DNA of 64,000 nt from Paenarthrobacter nicotinovorans (GTDB taxonomy: Bacteria > Actinomycetota > Actinomycetes > Actinomycetales > Micrococcaceae). Both the position numbers and the translations under genes were made by a program. This document shows positions 16,341-25,394 of the stretch, one piece after another; within the stretch, counting starts at the first letter, position 1, and each line of letters starts with the position of its first letter. Below the pieces are notes generated by a model. The model was given only the letters and a program-made list of their open reading frames with translations, searched no databases and was not told the origin of the DNA. The DNA lies in NCBI RefSeq assembly GCF_021919345.1, contig NZ_CP089294.1:101142-165141 (forward strand). The letters run 5' to 3'.

Positions 16341-17231
16341 GTGAAGCCACCTTCCTTCGATTACGTTGTTGCCGATTCGGTTGAGCATGCGCTCCGCCTG
16401 CTGGCGGACGGGGGCGATGACGCTAAAATCATCGCCGGCGGTCAGAGTTTAGTCCCGCTCCTAAATTTCCGGATGTCCCGCCCGTCCCTTTTGGTTGATA
16501 TAAACCGCGTTCCCGGTTTGGCAAACATCAGGAAATCAGATCAAACCATTGCGATTGGCGCGCTGACACGTCATGCGAAGCTAACAACCTCCAAAACCAT
16601 TTCGCAAAACCTTCCAATCCTGTCGGAAGCGGCGGCGTGGATCGCGCACCCTCAAATTCGTAACCGAGGAACGATCGGTGGCTCCCTTGCACACGCTGAT
16701 GCTGCCGCAGAGCTGCCCGTAGTCCTGCTAGCCCTTGACGCCTACGTCACCGCACAGTCTTTGCAAGGTGAGCGGAAGATTCCTCTCAAGGAACTATTGG
16801 TCTCACATTTCGTCTCAAGCATCCTTCCCGGCGAGCTCATTGTGGAGGTAAACGTACCTCAATTGCCTCACGGGAGCGGTGCTGCATTTGATGAATTTTC
16901 TCGTCGGCATGGGGACTACGCCATAGGTGGCGCTGCGTCCATCGTTACCCTGGATGAGCAGGGCAAGTGTTCGCGGGCGAGGATTACTGTCCTGGGTGGA
17001 GGGTCCACCGCCATCCGCTGCCAGGAGGCGGAAAACATCCTAATTGATAGCACTCTCTCCAGCCATGATATTGCCGCAGCTGCGCACGCCGCGGTACAGG
17101 GGCTTGACCCCGTGCCCACGGTGCATGGAAGTGCCCAATATCGCGCGCAAGTTATTCGGACAATGGTCGAACGAACCCTCGCCAAAGCACTGCACCGGGC
17201 GAGACCGACAAAGGAAAGCATGGATCACTGA
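16341..17231 (+). CDS. kdhM: Ketone dehydrogenase FAD subunit KdhM
   Basis: The 296-residue medium subunit, a CoxM/XdhA-type FAD-binding protein. FAD-binding segments are IIAGGQSLVPLLNFRMSRPSLLVDINRVPGL and the diagnostic HPQIRNRGTIGGSLAHADAAAELP. The start is GTG (KPPSFDYVV follows). The stop shares a base with the kdhS ATG (TGATG), so the two are coupled. It passes electrons from the Mo and Fe-S centres to the external acceptor. The large subunit gene kdhL is elsewhere, on the opposite strand. Confidence 0.94.
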   Translation: MKPPSFDYVVADSVEHALRLLADGGDDAKIIAGGQSLVPLLNFRMSRPSLLVDINRVPGLANIRKSDQTIAIGALTRHAKLTTSKTISQNLPILSEAAAWIAHPQIRNRGTIGGSLAHADAAAELPVVLLALDAYVTAQSLQGERKIPLKELLVSHFVSSILPGELIVEVNVPQLPHGSGAAFDEFSRRHGDYAIGGAASIVTLDEQGKCSRARITVLGGGSTAIRCQEAENILIDSTLSSHDIAAAAHAAVQGLDPVPTVHGSAQYRAQVIRTMVERTLAKALHRARPTKESMDH

Positions 17232-17713
17232 TGAACGCCTTTCGCCTCACGGTTGAAGTAAACGGAGTCACCCACGCAACGGACGTCGAGCCTCGTAGGC
17301 TCCTTGCGGACTTCCTACGAGACGACCTGCACCTCAGGGGTACACGAGTAGGCTGCGAACACGGCGTATGCGGTTCCTGTACTGTCCTATTGGATGGTCA
17401 GCCCGTTCGATCCTGCACCGTGCTGGCCGTACAGGCCAATAATTCCAGGATTGAAACGGTCGAAAGCCTGCAGAAGGACGGACAGCTTCACCCGCTGCAG
17501 AGGTCGTTTTCTAAGTGCCATGCCCTGCAGTGCGGATTTTGCACGTCAGGGTTCTTGATGACGCTCAAGCCTCTTTACGATGACGAAGACGTCACCCTCG
17601 ATGCGACATCTGCTCGTGAAGCTATCTCGGGAAATATTTGCCGATGTACCGGATACCAGCAAATTGTGGAAGCGACAGTCGATGCCTTCCATTGCAGAGA
17701 TCACAACGACTGA
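17231..17713 (+). CDS. kdhS: Ketone dehydrogenase [2Fe-2S] subunit KdhS
   Basis: A 160-residue small subunit carrying two [2Fe-2S] clusters. The plant-ferredoxin-type cluster is bound by Cys42, Cys47, Cys50 and Cys62 (GCEHGVCGSC ... SC); the second uses CGFC and CRC in HALQCGFCTSGFLM and GNICRCTGYQ. It completes the KdhLMS heterotrimer together with kdhM, which it overlaps, and the distant kdhL. No strong hairpin follows immediately; a perfect 19-bp stem is found 460 bases downstream. Confidence 0.95.
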   Translation: MNAFRLTVEVNGVTHATDVEPRRLLADFLRDDLHLRGTRVGCEHGVCGSCTVLLDGQPVRSCTVLAVQANNSRIETVESLQKDGQLHPLQRSFSKCHALQCGFCTSGFLMTLKPLYDDEDVTLDATSAREAISGNICRCTGYQQIVEATVDAFHCRDHND

Positions 17714-19080
17714 CGAGGATCTGGGCCCCTTCGCTGCTCTACTTGTAGACCGCCAGCCTTAACCCTGGCAATTCCCGCGCCGATCGCGCGAGTATTTTGC
17801 GATTGACCTTCAGAAATCCCATGAGGGGTCTGTATGAATACAGAATTTCGAAAGTGATGATGCAACAGCACTTGATGAAGCGCGATGACGACACGGCCGG
17901 ACCGAACCAACCGAGCGAGGGGCGCTGGCAAGCAGCTTCTTTGCAGAAGATGCTTGTCAGCGCGGCGTCCGCATATCGAGATCCTGAGCATGTCTCGATG
18001 TGGGAATCCTGGTCTCATGGCTGAGTGTCTATAGAAGGGTACAAGAACGAAAATGAGCTGAAGCTGGTTATCCGGCACCCGCCAACACGAGCGCCAGGCT
18101 AAACAGCACTATTTGGCCTTCATGTTTCCGGGCCAGACACGACTCCTCCTGGCTCGGAATTCACCGTCCATGAAAGGCTGCGGGGAATGCAGCATCTGCA
18201 TTCCCCGCAGCCTTCTTACAGTGACACTACTCCGGACAGATTGGATGTCTGCCGCGCGCCCTCACCGGTCAAGCGAACTTGGCCCCGGGGGGACTCTATC
18301 GCGTGATGATTCTCGTCTTGAGCCCGATGACCGCATAACGCGGTTTGCAGGGTGTAATCCTGAGCACTGTCGACAAAACCACGTACCGCTGTGCAGGTAG
18401 GTCAAGACGGGCCTGCAAGATATTCTTTGATGCTTGAGCTCACATATCCTCGCCGGGTTGCATCCGTAGGCCGCCACCGTGGACGAAACCGGCAGCGGCG
18501 CCGTAGAGATCGTCCGAAACTGTCAGTCAACAAGGCGAGAAACATTTCCGCGGTCGCCTGCCGGCATTATGGGTGGCGCAGCAAGACAGTTGAACGAAGT
18601 TGTGAAGCCTGCGGTCTGCCTTGTCGCAGGTACTCATGCGTCCCAGAGGGCGGGAGTGGTGGAGCTGACCCTGCTCCCAGAGGGCGGGGGATGAGTCCAA
18701 TGGGCAAACCAGTTCCCGTAGACCTCGTTCCTGCGGCGTAGTGTTTTATTCCAGCGGAGATTTAACGCCAGGTAGGGCACTGGATTCCGACGGCCAATGT
18801 CCGGCCAGTCATCCGGTGAGGCATACGGCCGACGATTTGAGCAAGATGCTGTCAGGTGCGCTATACCGAGGCTGTCGCCCCAGTTTCACTCCACCACAGT
18901 GTCAGTCCAGGGCTTCTGTTCGAAGAACGGACTAATCCCGAATAAGAGCCATGGTCAGCACCCTAGGCGAGGTACCGGTCACTTCCCGAAAGATGGTCCT
19001 TGAAACGGCCCAGATATTTGCTTGTGTCCAACGAGCTCTGGAAGAGACAGTTGCGCTGTCCCGACAGCCGGCTTCGATGG
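17714..19080. other. Non-coding or decayed region downstream of kdhS
   Basis: About 1.37 kb in which no frame on either strand has both a plausible ribosome binding site and recognisable family features; the open frames are short and of odd composition. It contains the strong hairpin at 18174-18214 and a direct repeat of CCCAGAGGGCGGG near 18645 and 18686. It separates the kdh genes from the DUF948 gene pair and looks like an old junction. Confidence 0.5.
18174..18214. terminator. Perfect 19-bp hairpin with 3-base loop
   Basis: The left arm AAGGCTGCGGGGAATGCAG and its exact reverse complement flank a CAT loop. The first and last pairs are A/T, and on both strands short T-containing sequence follows (CTTCTTACA on +, TTTCATGGA on -), so it could act as a bidirectional terminator. 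No gene ends directly beside it; kdhS ends 460 bases upstream. Confidence 0.6.
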
Positions 19081-19317
19081 TCATAGGTCGCTTGGCACTT
19101 GGACCGCGCTACTTGCCTTAAGCGCGACGCGAAGCTCCGTGTCCCGTTCGCGCATTCCTGCGCGGACGGCGTCGGCAAAATCGTAAATTCCCTGAGTAAT
19201 GCCGGCTACTGCCCGCTCTAGGCCTTCATGCCCCAATCCGGACTTTTTTTCATCCACCTTCCGAAGGGCAATGATTCCAATAGCCACACCGATTCCCATC
19301 CAAACAAGTCGTTTCAT
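19081..19317 (-). CDS. Small membrane protein of the DUF948-alaS neighbourhood type
   Basis: A 78-residue protein, MKRLVWMGIGVAIGIIALRKVDEKK..., with one N-terminal hydrophobic segment and then GLERAVAGITQGIYDFADAVRAGMRERDTELRVAL. In Arthrobacter-type chromosomes a small protein of this kind sits between a DUF948 gene and alaS. Here it lies 15 nt after the DUF948 gene, preserving that order, but no alaS follows. It is probably intact and translated with its neighbour. Function unknown. Confidence 0.78.
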   Translation of the reverse strand: MKRLVWMGIGVAIGIIALRKVDEKKSGLGHEGLERAVAGITQGIYDFADAVRAGMRERDTELRVALKASSAVQVPSDL

Positions 19318-19332
19318 GCTTCTCTCCGGAAC

Positions 19333-19707
19333 TCAGCGGCTTCGGCGGCCGGTGGCGGGTTTGGAGTGATTCACCAAGGCCGTTCTGACACCGTGACTAA
19401 AAGCCAATACCTTGATCAACGGTGACCCTATACTGGCAGCGACGAGAGAGGACAGGGCGGAGACGTTGGCGCTGGCGTCAGAAACGTTAGTCGCTATGGT
19501 GTCCACCTTCTTGAGTTGGTGGTGTGTGGTGGTCACAATAGCTGTCACCTCATCCAACATCGGTGCGGTGCCGTTACTTATTGATCTGACTGCCATTCGC
19601 ACCTCGTCGAGTACCTGGCCTAGCTTCATAATGGGCACCGCCAACAGCAGGACAAGGAGTGCAAAGACCCCAGCGGCAATCAGCCCGGCGATAGCACCAA
19701 CAGACAT
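19333..19707 (-). CDS. DUF948-family membrane protein
   Basis: A 124-residue protein starting MSVGAIAGLIAAGVFALLVLLLAVPIMKLGQVLDEVRMAV: one N-terminal transmembrane helix, then a heptad-like cytoplasmic region (LDEVTAIVTTTHHQLKKVDTIATNVSDASANVSALSSLVAAS) and a basic tail SKPATGRRSR. The start at 19707 is supported by GGAG 8 nt upstream; a longer frame reaching 19923 exists but its N-terminus is not family-like. This is a standard chromosomal gene near alaS in Micrococcaceae, so its presence on a plasmid suggests capture of a chromosomal fragment. Confidence 0.8.
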   Translation of the reverse strand: MSVGAIAGLIAAGVFALLVLLLAVPIMKLGQVLDEVRMAVRSISNGTAPMLDEVTAIVTTTHHQLKKVDTIATNVSDASANVSALSSLVAASIGSPLIKVLAFSHGVRTALVNHSKPATGRRSR

Positions 19708-20056
19708 AGATTCATCTCCAACAAGATTGATGTGTGAGCACAAAGGTGCCCGCAATGACGGGGAAAGAGTGGCGCTGAAAGCGCTGGCCTTGGTGCCGGC
19801 GAATCCTAAGGCAACAAGGCGAGACAGCAGCCTTTTACGCACCAAAGCCACCTGGTTAGCCTGAAACCTGGTGGCAGCGTGCCACGAGAGAATCGGCCGA
19901 TACTTATGGCTCCTGCCAGACACCCGCTGGAGCAGGAGTAACAGGCGTTGGGCACCGTAGCGGCACCAAGTTATGCGAAATGCCCTGTATCAAGTCCTTG
20001 AACCAAAATCCGATGACCACGAAGCCCAAGCGGGTGACCCTTGACAACCAGAAGGC

Positions 20057-20084
20057 CACCGGCCGCCATTCCTAACGGCCGGTG
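20057..20084. terminator. Hairpin downstream of 6hlno
   Basis: CACCGGCCG and CGGCCGGTG form a perfect 9-bp GC-rich stem around a 10-base loop. It lies about 175 bases beyond the 6hlno stop on the minus strand and is followed in that direction by GCCTTCTGGTT, so it is a plausible terminator for the ndh-6hlno unit. Confidence 0.55.
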
Positions 20085-20260
20085 ACGTTCATCAGACTCA
20101 GTGCAACTGCTTGCTGTCATGGTTGCAGCAGGCGCCGGCGTCAACCCGTACGCTGCAGACGGTCACCTGTATCTGGGAGGTACCGCTTGCCTTAGTAATG
20201 CTGTCTTGGGCCGAAGTCATCCGAGAGCGCCGAGGAATGCATAAGTGAGTCTGCAGGTTT

Positions 20261-21538
20261 CTACGAATGCAGAATTGCGTTCACCGCGCATTCAGCGGTT
20301 TCCAGTGCGCCTTCAATATATCCGGGGAACTCTAACGAAACATCGGAACCTACGAAATGAATCCGGCCAGCGGGCTCTCCAAGTTCCTTATGCACTCGAC
20401 TAAATTGTCCCACGCGCGGTGCTACCCAGGGCCCTTCGAAAAGCGGGTCTGCGATCCAGTCGTGGTAGTCGATACCCAGAACTTCAACCTCCGGCAAGTA
20501 GTAAAGCACCGCGTCCTTGACTGCGCCGATATCGGTCGGATCGAAGGATCCTGAGTCCGTGAAAGCCACCAACAGTCGTTCGCTTTCCGACACCTCGCAA
20601 TAATCGTAGAGAGTGGGAAATATTCCGTCTCCGACGCATTCAATTCCTGCCTCGGCTCCCCGCACGTGGATAAGAATTTTCAGACCCTGACCACCATGCC
20701 CTTCCTCGATTACTGACCTGCGCCGTTCAGGAAGTGCGGGGGTGAAAACGATCCTTCGCCAAGTGTTCATTGGAGTAGCAACAATCACGGAATGAGCCTG
20801 GAAGGCATGCCCATCCTTGACCGTCACGTTCACTACATCGCCAGACTGGTCTATTCCGGTCACGACAGTCTGCAGTCTGATTTCAGGAATTTCTTGGCTC
20901 ATTGCGTCGACAAGGTCAGCGGAACCATTGGAAAAAACTTCATCCAGCGAGAGAACAACACCTAGGATGCTGTAGTGATGCGCTGCAACAAGTTGCAGCA
21001 TCCAAAGCGCGGATGCTTGGTCAGCCGGCTGGCCAAGCATGTTCCATGCCCAAGCGAGCAAGAACTGCCTAGAAACAGGGGGCAAATCGAGTTTGTCAAC
21101 ATACTCGTTCAGTGGGATGTCCAGGTCCTCAAGGTCCTGGTTTTCCAATCCCTTTTCCAGATCTATCCTGTGCGCATCACGCAGCAATGTGTAGGTGGCT
21201 GCTTCCACCGCAACTGCTTCTGAGCCAGGAATAGGAAATGCCTGGTCTACTGCGGTCGGTCCAAGGCGATGCCTAAACGAGGTGAACTCGCTTGCAGCTG
21301 CAGTGGGAATTCCATACCGGTCCAATTCAGCTGCCAAACGCGGGTGGTGCTTCCGGTGAAGGTATGCTCCACCGATCTCGACCCGCAGGCCAGGTACATT
21401 CCGGGACTCCCGGGAATACGCCCGTCCTCCCAGACGTTCACCGCCTTCAAGCAGAAGTACCTTCTTGCCGGCGTTGGTAAGATCGCGAGCTGCTTTCAGC
21501 CCGCTGAAACCCCCACCAACCACAATCGCGTCATACAA
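20261..21538 (-). CDS. 6hlno: 6-hydroxy-L-nicotine oxidase (6-HLNO)
   Basis: A 425-residue flavin amine oxidase that oxidises 6-hydroxy-L-nicotine to 6-hydroxy-N-methylmyosmine, which hydrolyses to 6-hydroxypseudooxynicotine. The N-terminal dinucleotide fold IVVGGGFSGLKAARDLTNAGKKVLLLEGGERLGGRAYS and the C-terminal FAD motif IHFVGSDVSLEFPGYIEGALETAECAV are typical of the monoamine-oxidase fold with non-covalent FAD. Length and sequence agree with the pAO1 enzyme as I recall it. GAAGGA lies 8 nt before the ATG. It follows ndhL by 67 nt on the same strand, with a small hairpin between, so it may be partly expressed from the ndh promoter. Confidence 0.96.
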   Translation of the reverse strand: MYDAIVVGGGFSGLKAARDLTNAGKKVLLLEGGERLGGRAYSRESRNVPGLRVEIGGAYLHRKHHPRLAAELDRYGIPTAAASEFTSFRHRLGPTAVDQAFPIPGSEAVAVEAATYTLLRDAHRIDLEKGLENQDLEDLDIPLNEYVDKLDLPPVSRQFLLAWAWNMLGQPADQASALWMLQLVAAHHYSILGVVLSLDEVFSNGSADLVDAMSQEIPEIRLQTVVTGIDQSGDVVNVTVKDGHAFQAHSVIVATPMNTWRRIVFTPALPERRRSVIEEGHGGQGLKILIHVRGAEAGIECVGDGIFPTLYDYCEVSESERLLVAFTDSGSFDPTDIGAVKDAVLYYLPEVEVLGIDYHDWIADPLFEGPWVAPRVGQFSRVHKELGEPAGRIHFVGSDVSLEFPGYIEGALETAECAVNAILHS

Positions 21539-21578
21539 AGTTTTCCTTCTTTCAAGTTTCTAGCTCGGGCGCTTTGAG

Positions 21579-21595
21579 CTGCATCAAAGATGCAG
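21579..21595. other. Small hairpin between ndhL and 6hlno
   Basis: CTGCATC and GATGCAG form a perfect 7-bp stem with an AAA loop in the 67-base gap between ndhL and 6hlno. It lacks a T-run in the direction of transcription, so it could be an mRNA processing or stabilising structure that sets different levels of the dehydrogenase and the oxidase. Confidence 0.45.
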
Positions 21596-21605
21596 GAGCA
21601 ATGCG

Positions 21606-24056
21606 TTACTCCCTGTCCATAGGGCCGCGATCAAGCGCGGGTACCCCTGCCCGTTCCCATAGCTCTGACCAGTCCTGGGGGCCCTGCAGGTCAATGATGC
21701 CTTTCGTTGCACGAACAACCTTCTCCGGAGTGGCAGGGAGTTCATAGAGGACAGAACCAAACGGAGATAGCGCATCATTTACGGCATTCAGCACCGCAGC
21801 CGGCGCCGAAATCAGACCCGACTCCCCCATGCCCTTCACCCCAGATGCTGTCATCACGGACGGTGTTTCAATGTGCCTGATTTCAAATGGCGGAGAAACA
21901 TCCATAGTCGGCGTCTGGTAATCCAGGAAAGATGTCGTAGACAAATTTCCTGCGTTGTCATAAGCCAGCTGTTCGAAGAGGCCCATACCAATTCCTTGTA
22001 CGACCCCACCTCGAATTTGACCTTCAACAATTGTGGGGTTGATAATAACGCCGCAGTCCTCTACAGAATAAACCTTTTCGACTTTCACAAATCCAGTGAC
22101 AGGATCCAGTTCAACAATAAGGGCATGACCGCCGTTCGAAAACATCGGCCGGGATGTGTCCCACGCCTTCGTGAACTCCAAACCAGGTTCAAAACCGGCG
22201 GGCCACTTGGATGAGTCCCAGTAGACTGCCATGGCCACGTCGGCGATGCTCACTCGTGATTCCGCAGCGCCTATGACGGACGCGAAGCCGTCTTCCAAAA
22301 CGATATCTTCCTCAGAAGATTCGAGCATGTTCGCAGCTACGGCCACCAGTTTCTGTCGAATGGCATAAGCTGCACGGTTGACACACCCGCCCGCGATGAC
22401 AGCCGCTCGGCTTCCAATGGTACCGCTGCCATAGGCCCCCTTAGTGGAGGTCCCCGCATCGACACTGATCGATTCAAAAGGAATACCCAACACGTCCGCC
22501 GCTACCTGAGCGAGCGTGGTTTGATGGCCCTGACCCTGTGAGTTCAATCCCGATGTTATAGTGACCGACCCGGTTGAATCCATCTTGACGGTAGCCGTGT
22601 CATGAAATACATCCGTTGCGCCGTGAGCCTGCATCATGCCGGTGCTCTCGCCGCTACTTTCGACGAAAACGCTGATTCCCAGCCCTAGGTACTTTCCGGC
22701 TTTGCGGGCTTCATCCTGTCGCCTAAGAAAGGCCGGGTAATCGACCATTTCTTCCAACGCATCGATTACTTCAAGAAAGGATCCCTCCTCATAAACGACG
22801 CCCTGGGGATTTGTCCAGGGGAACTCCCTGACAACATTCCGTCTCCTGATTTCAAAAGGAGACACCTTCATCTTTCGCGCCAAATCATCCATGAGGGATT
22901 CTCTGGCAAGAGTTCCCGCAGTGTAACCAACGCCACGGAAGGCGCCCATGGGGCACTTGTTGGTAACGGCCCCCTCGTAGACGTACTCAGCGGCCGGGAT
23001 ATCGTATACACCAGTTGGCGTGACTGCGGCGGTCGCCCAGCATTCCACAGCCATGGTCTGCGGGGGCATGTGGTAGGCGCCTCCATCAACTAAGGCATGC
23101 GTACGAACGCCGGTTATTCGTCCTTCAGCGTTGGCCGCATATTGGATCGTGACGAACTGTTCGTGGGCGTGTGAGCCCGCCAGAAGATTTTCCCGGCGAT
23201 CCTCTACCCATTTCACCGGCGTCTTCAGGTGCTTCGAGGCCAAGGGCATGAGCATTTCCTCAGGAAATACGTGCGCCTTCTGACCAAAGCCTCCACCCGT
23301 ATCGGGAGAAATGACCTCACTTCGGGACTCATCGAAACCAAGAAAGAGGCTGAGGCACATTTTTACGTAATGGGGCATCTGCGTCGACACCCAAAGTTTA
23401 AGCCGGTCCTCAGTCCATTCGTAGTCCGCTAGGCACCCCCTTGTCTCCATCGGTGCGGCGGCCACCCGACCAGGGTGATACAGGGCGGAAACCACATGCT
23501 CAGCATTGCTAAAAGCCTCATCCACGTCCCCAAAAGAAGCCCGCCCGCGAATGCCTACATTGTCGGGGCGTTCGCCGTTCGCTACGGGGCCCCCTTGAAT
23601 CGACTTGCGCGGGTCAAGCACTACCTCGAGGTGCTCAAGCTCAAGGCCTACAAGATCACAGGCATCTTCTGCAGCCGCTCGCGACTCGGCGACTACCAAT
23701 ACAACCGGTTCTCCAACGTAACGTACGACGTCCTTGGCCAAGAGCGGCATGGTCATAGCTTCGCATCCCTCAGCGGTGTACTGCGCTTCGATGCCGGCGC
23801 AGTATTGCTCAATGTCGGCGGATGTCCAGACAAGGTGAACGCCAGGCATTTCTGAGGCGGCCGACGTATCAATGCCGGTTATTTGAGCATGAGCAGCAGG
23901 GCTGCGCACGAAACAAGCATGCAGTTGGCCGTCGACGTTGATGTCGTTCAGGTACTTCCCGCGCCCGGTCAGAAGTCTTGCGTCCTCAGTTCGCGGAACT
24001 CGCTTACCGATCACGTTTCTTGTTATGGGAGGAGAGTAATAGTGTGGGTTATCCAT
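21606..24056 (-). CDS. ndhL: Nicotine dehydrogenase large (Mo) subunit NdhL
   Basis: The 816-residue molybdenum subunit of nicotine 6-hydroxylase, which hydroxylates the pyridine ring of L- and D-nicotine at C6 as the first pathway step. Family features are GKRVPRTEDARLLTGRGKYLNDI, GGGFGQKAHVFPEE, MGAFRGVGYTAGTLARE, GLNSQGQGHQTTLAQVAADVLG and the catalytic Glu in GVKGMGESGLISAPAAVLNA. I start it at the ATG at 24056 (MDNPHYYSPP), overlapping ndhS by 8 bases; a 93-codon upstream extension is inside ndhS and not family-like. Confidence 0.94.
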   Translation of the reverse strand: MDNPHYYSPPITRNVIGKRVPRTEDARLLTGRGKYLNDINVDGQLHACFVRSPAAHAQITGIDTSAASEMPGVHLVWTSADIEQYCAGIEAQYTAEGCEAMTMPLLAKDVVRYVGEPVVLVVAESRAAAEDACDLVGLELEHLEVVLDPRKSIQGGPVANGERPDNVGIRGRASFGDVDEAFSNAEHVVSALYHPGRVAAAPMETRGCLADYEWTEDRLKLWVSTQMPHYVKMCLSLFLGFDESRSEVISPDTGGGFGQKAHVFPEEMLMPLASKHLKTPVKWVEDRRENLLAGSHAHEQFVTIQYAANAEGRITGVRTHALVDGGAYHMPPQTMAVECWATAAVTPTGVYDIPAAEYVYEGAVTNKCPMGAFRGVGYTAGTLARESLMDDLARKMKVSPFEIRRRNVVREFPWTNPQGVVYEEGSFLEVIDALEEMVDYPAFLRRQDEARKAGKYLGLGISVFVESSGESTGMMQAHGATDVFHDTATVKMDSTGSVTITSGLNSQGQGHQTTLAQVAADVLGIPFESISVDAGTSTKGAYGSGTIGSRAAVIAGGCVNRAAYAIRQKLVAVAANMLESSEEDIVLEDGFASVIGAAESRVSIADVAMAVYWDSSKWPAGFEPGLEFTKAWDTSRPMFSNGGHALIVELDPVTGFVKVEKVYSVEDCGVIINPTIVEGQIRGGVVQGIGMGLFEQLAYDNAGNLSTTSFLDYQTPTMDVSPPFEIRHIETPSVMTASGVKGMGESGLISAPAAVLNAVNDALSPFGSVLYELPATPEKVVRATKGIIDLQGPQDWSELWERAGVPALDRGPMDRE

Positions 24057-24546
24057 TTTTGTTTCCAATCTGGCCCGCTGCGTCCAGGACGGCCTCAACA
24101 ATCGTCTGGTAGCCGGTGCAACGGCATAAGTTACCGGAAAGAGCCTCGATAACTTCCTCTTTTGTCGGGCTTGGGTTTGCCTCGAGCAACTCCGTAGCCG
24201 ACATGAGGAAGCCTGCAGTGCAAAAACCGCACTGGAGGGCGTGGTGCCTTTTGAAAGCTTCCTGAAGCGGGCTGAGGGCTCCGTCCGATAGGTCCTCGAC
24301 GGTCCGTATGCTCCGCCCATCGCCCTGAGCGGCAAGAGTCAGACAAGATCGTACGGCTGCCCCGTCCATGAGTATCGTGCACGCACCGCAAACCCCGTGT
24401 TCACATCCGAGCTTAATACCCGTAAGTTTTTGGTCATTCCTCAGGTGGTCGGCCAGAGTTTCCCGCGCGTCCACTGCAACAGTGCGGCGACGTCCGTTTA
24501 CTTCCACGTCTATTTCGACGCGATCTGATGGCGATGGTGTTGTCAC
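24049..24546 (-). CDS. ndhS: Nicotine dehydrogenase [2Fe-2S] subunit NdhS
   Basis: A 165-residue iron-sulfur subunit. Cys48, Cys53, Cys56 and Cys68 (GCEHGVCGACT ... SC) bind the ferredoxin-type cluster, and QCGFC with LCRCTGYQ the second. It relays electrons from the Mo site in NdhL to FAD in NdhF. The ATG overlaps the ndhF stop (ATGA), and its own TAA lies within ndhL, so the three subunits are translated as a coupled set. It is close in sequence to KdhS, consistent with an ancient duplication of the whole enzyme. Confidence 0.95.
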   Translation of the reverse strand: MTTPSPSDRVEIDVEVNGRRRTVAVDARETLADHLRNDQKLTGIKLGCEHGVCGACTILMDGAAVRSCLTLAAQGDGRSIRTVEDLSDGALSPLQEAFKRHHALQCGFCTAGFLMSATELLEANPSPTKEEVIEALSGNLCRCTGYQTIVEAVLDAAGQIGNKNG

Positions 24547-25394
24547 GTACGTGCTCCTGCTTCAACTATGGTGCGGCGGATCAGCTCCTGCACCAGGCCA
24601 TGCCGATATTCGGCCGATCCGTGGATGTCTGAGATATACGAGAGCGATTTCGCTCCAGCTTCTGAAGCGGCTTCAGCCCTTTCCGGTGACAGTTCGGATC
24701 CGTTGAGGACGTCTTCTGCATCGGGCACTCGTTGTATTTTGCCGACAGCGCCTCCTACGGCAATCCGGACATCAGAAATTCGCGAATCCGCAGTCGATAG
24801 AACGACTGCGACATTGGCGAGCCCATAGTCCCCGGATCGCCTGGCGAACTCCCCGTAGCCCCAGCCATTGGGCCGTGACGGTATCCAGACATCAGTGATG
24901 ATCTCATCAGCGGCCAGGCTTGTCATGTACGGACCGACGAACAAGTCATCGGCCTCAATGGTGCGACGTCCTCTTACGCTTTGGACTTCCACCATTCCGT
25001 TGAGGGCAAGCAACACGAGCGGCCATTCCCCGGCTGCATCGCCATGGGCCAAGGAACCACCCAGGGTCCCCCGATTCCTAATCTGGGGATGGGCTATGTG
25101 GCGACCAGCTGCCGCCATCATTGGCAGGTGCTTGGCAACGGCAGGCGAATTTACGATTGTTGCATGGGTGACCATAGGCCCGAAGCGGACGTAGTCTCCG
25201 ACTTCTTCCAGTCTAGTCAAGCCAGGAACGTTCCCGAGGTCTATAACGACGGACGGTTGGGCTAGTCGCATAGCCATGACAGGTAAAAGACTTTGGCCTC
25301 CGGCAATGATCTTGGAGTCCTCGTCGGTTGACAGTAGATCGCAGGCATCTTCAATAGATGCAGGTGATGCGTATCTGATAGCAGGTAGTTTCAT
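24543..25394 (-). CDS. ndhF: Nicotine dehydrogenase FAD subunit NdhF
   Basis: A 283-residue FAD subunit and the first gene of the ndhFSL operon. FAD-binding motifs are IIAGGQSLLPVMAMRLAQPSVVIDLGNVPGL and AHPQIRNRGTLGGSLAHGDAAGEWPLV. GGAG with GAAGG lies directly before the ATG. The subunit hands electrons from nicotine hydroxylation to the respiratory chain or a carrier. The gene order F-S-L is the standard medium-small-large order of this enzyme family and contrasts with the split kdh genes in this window. Confidence 0.94.
   Translation of the reverse strand: MKLPAIRYASPASIEDACDLLSTDEDSKIIAGGQSLLPVMAMRLAQPSVVIDLGNVPGLTRLEEVGDYVRFGPMVTHATIVNSPAVAKHLPMMAAAGRHIAHPQIRNRGTLGGSLAHGDAAGEWPLVLLALNGMVEVQSVRGRRTIEADDLFVGPYMTSLAADEIITDVWIPSRPNGWGYGEFARRSGDYGLANVAVVLSTADSRISDVRIAVGGAVGKIQRVPDAEDVLNGSELSPERAEAASEAGAKSLSYISDIHGSAEYRHGLVQELIRRTIVEAGART

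Noticed and set aside
17701..18078. 125-codon frame on - strand after kdhS
   Set aside because: No ribosome binding site or family resemblance; overlaps the kdhS end.
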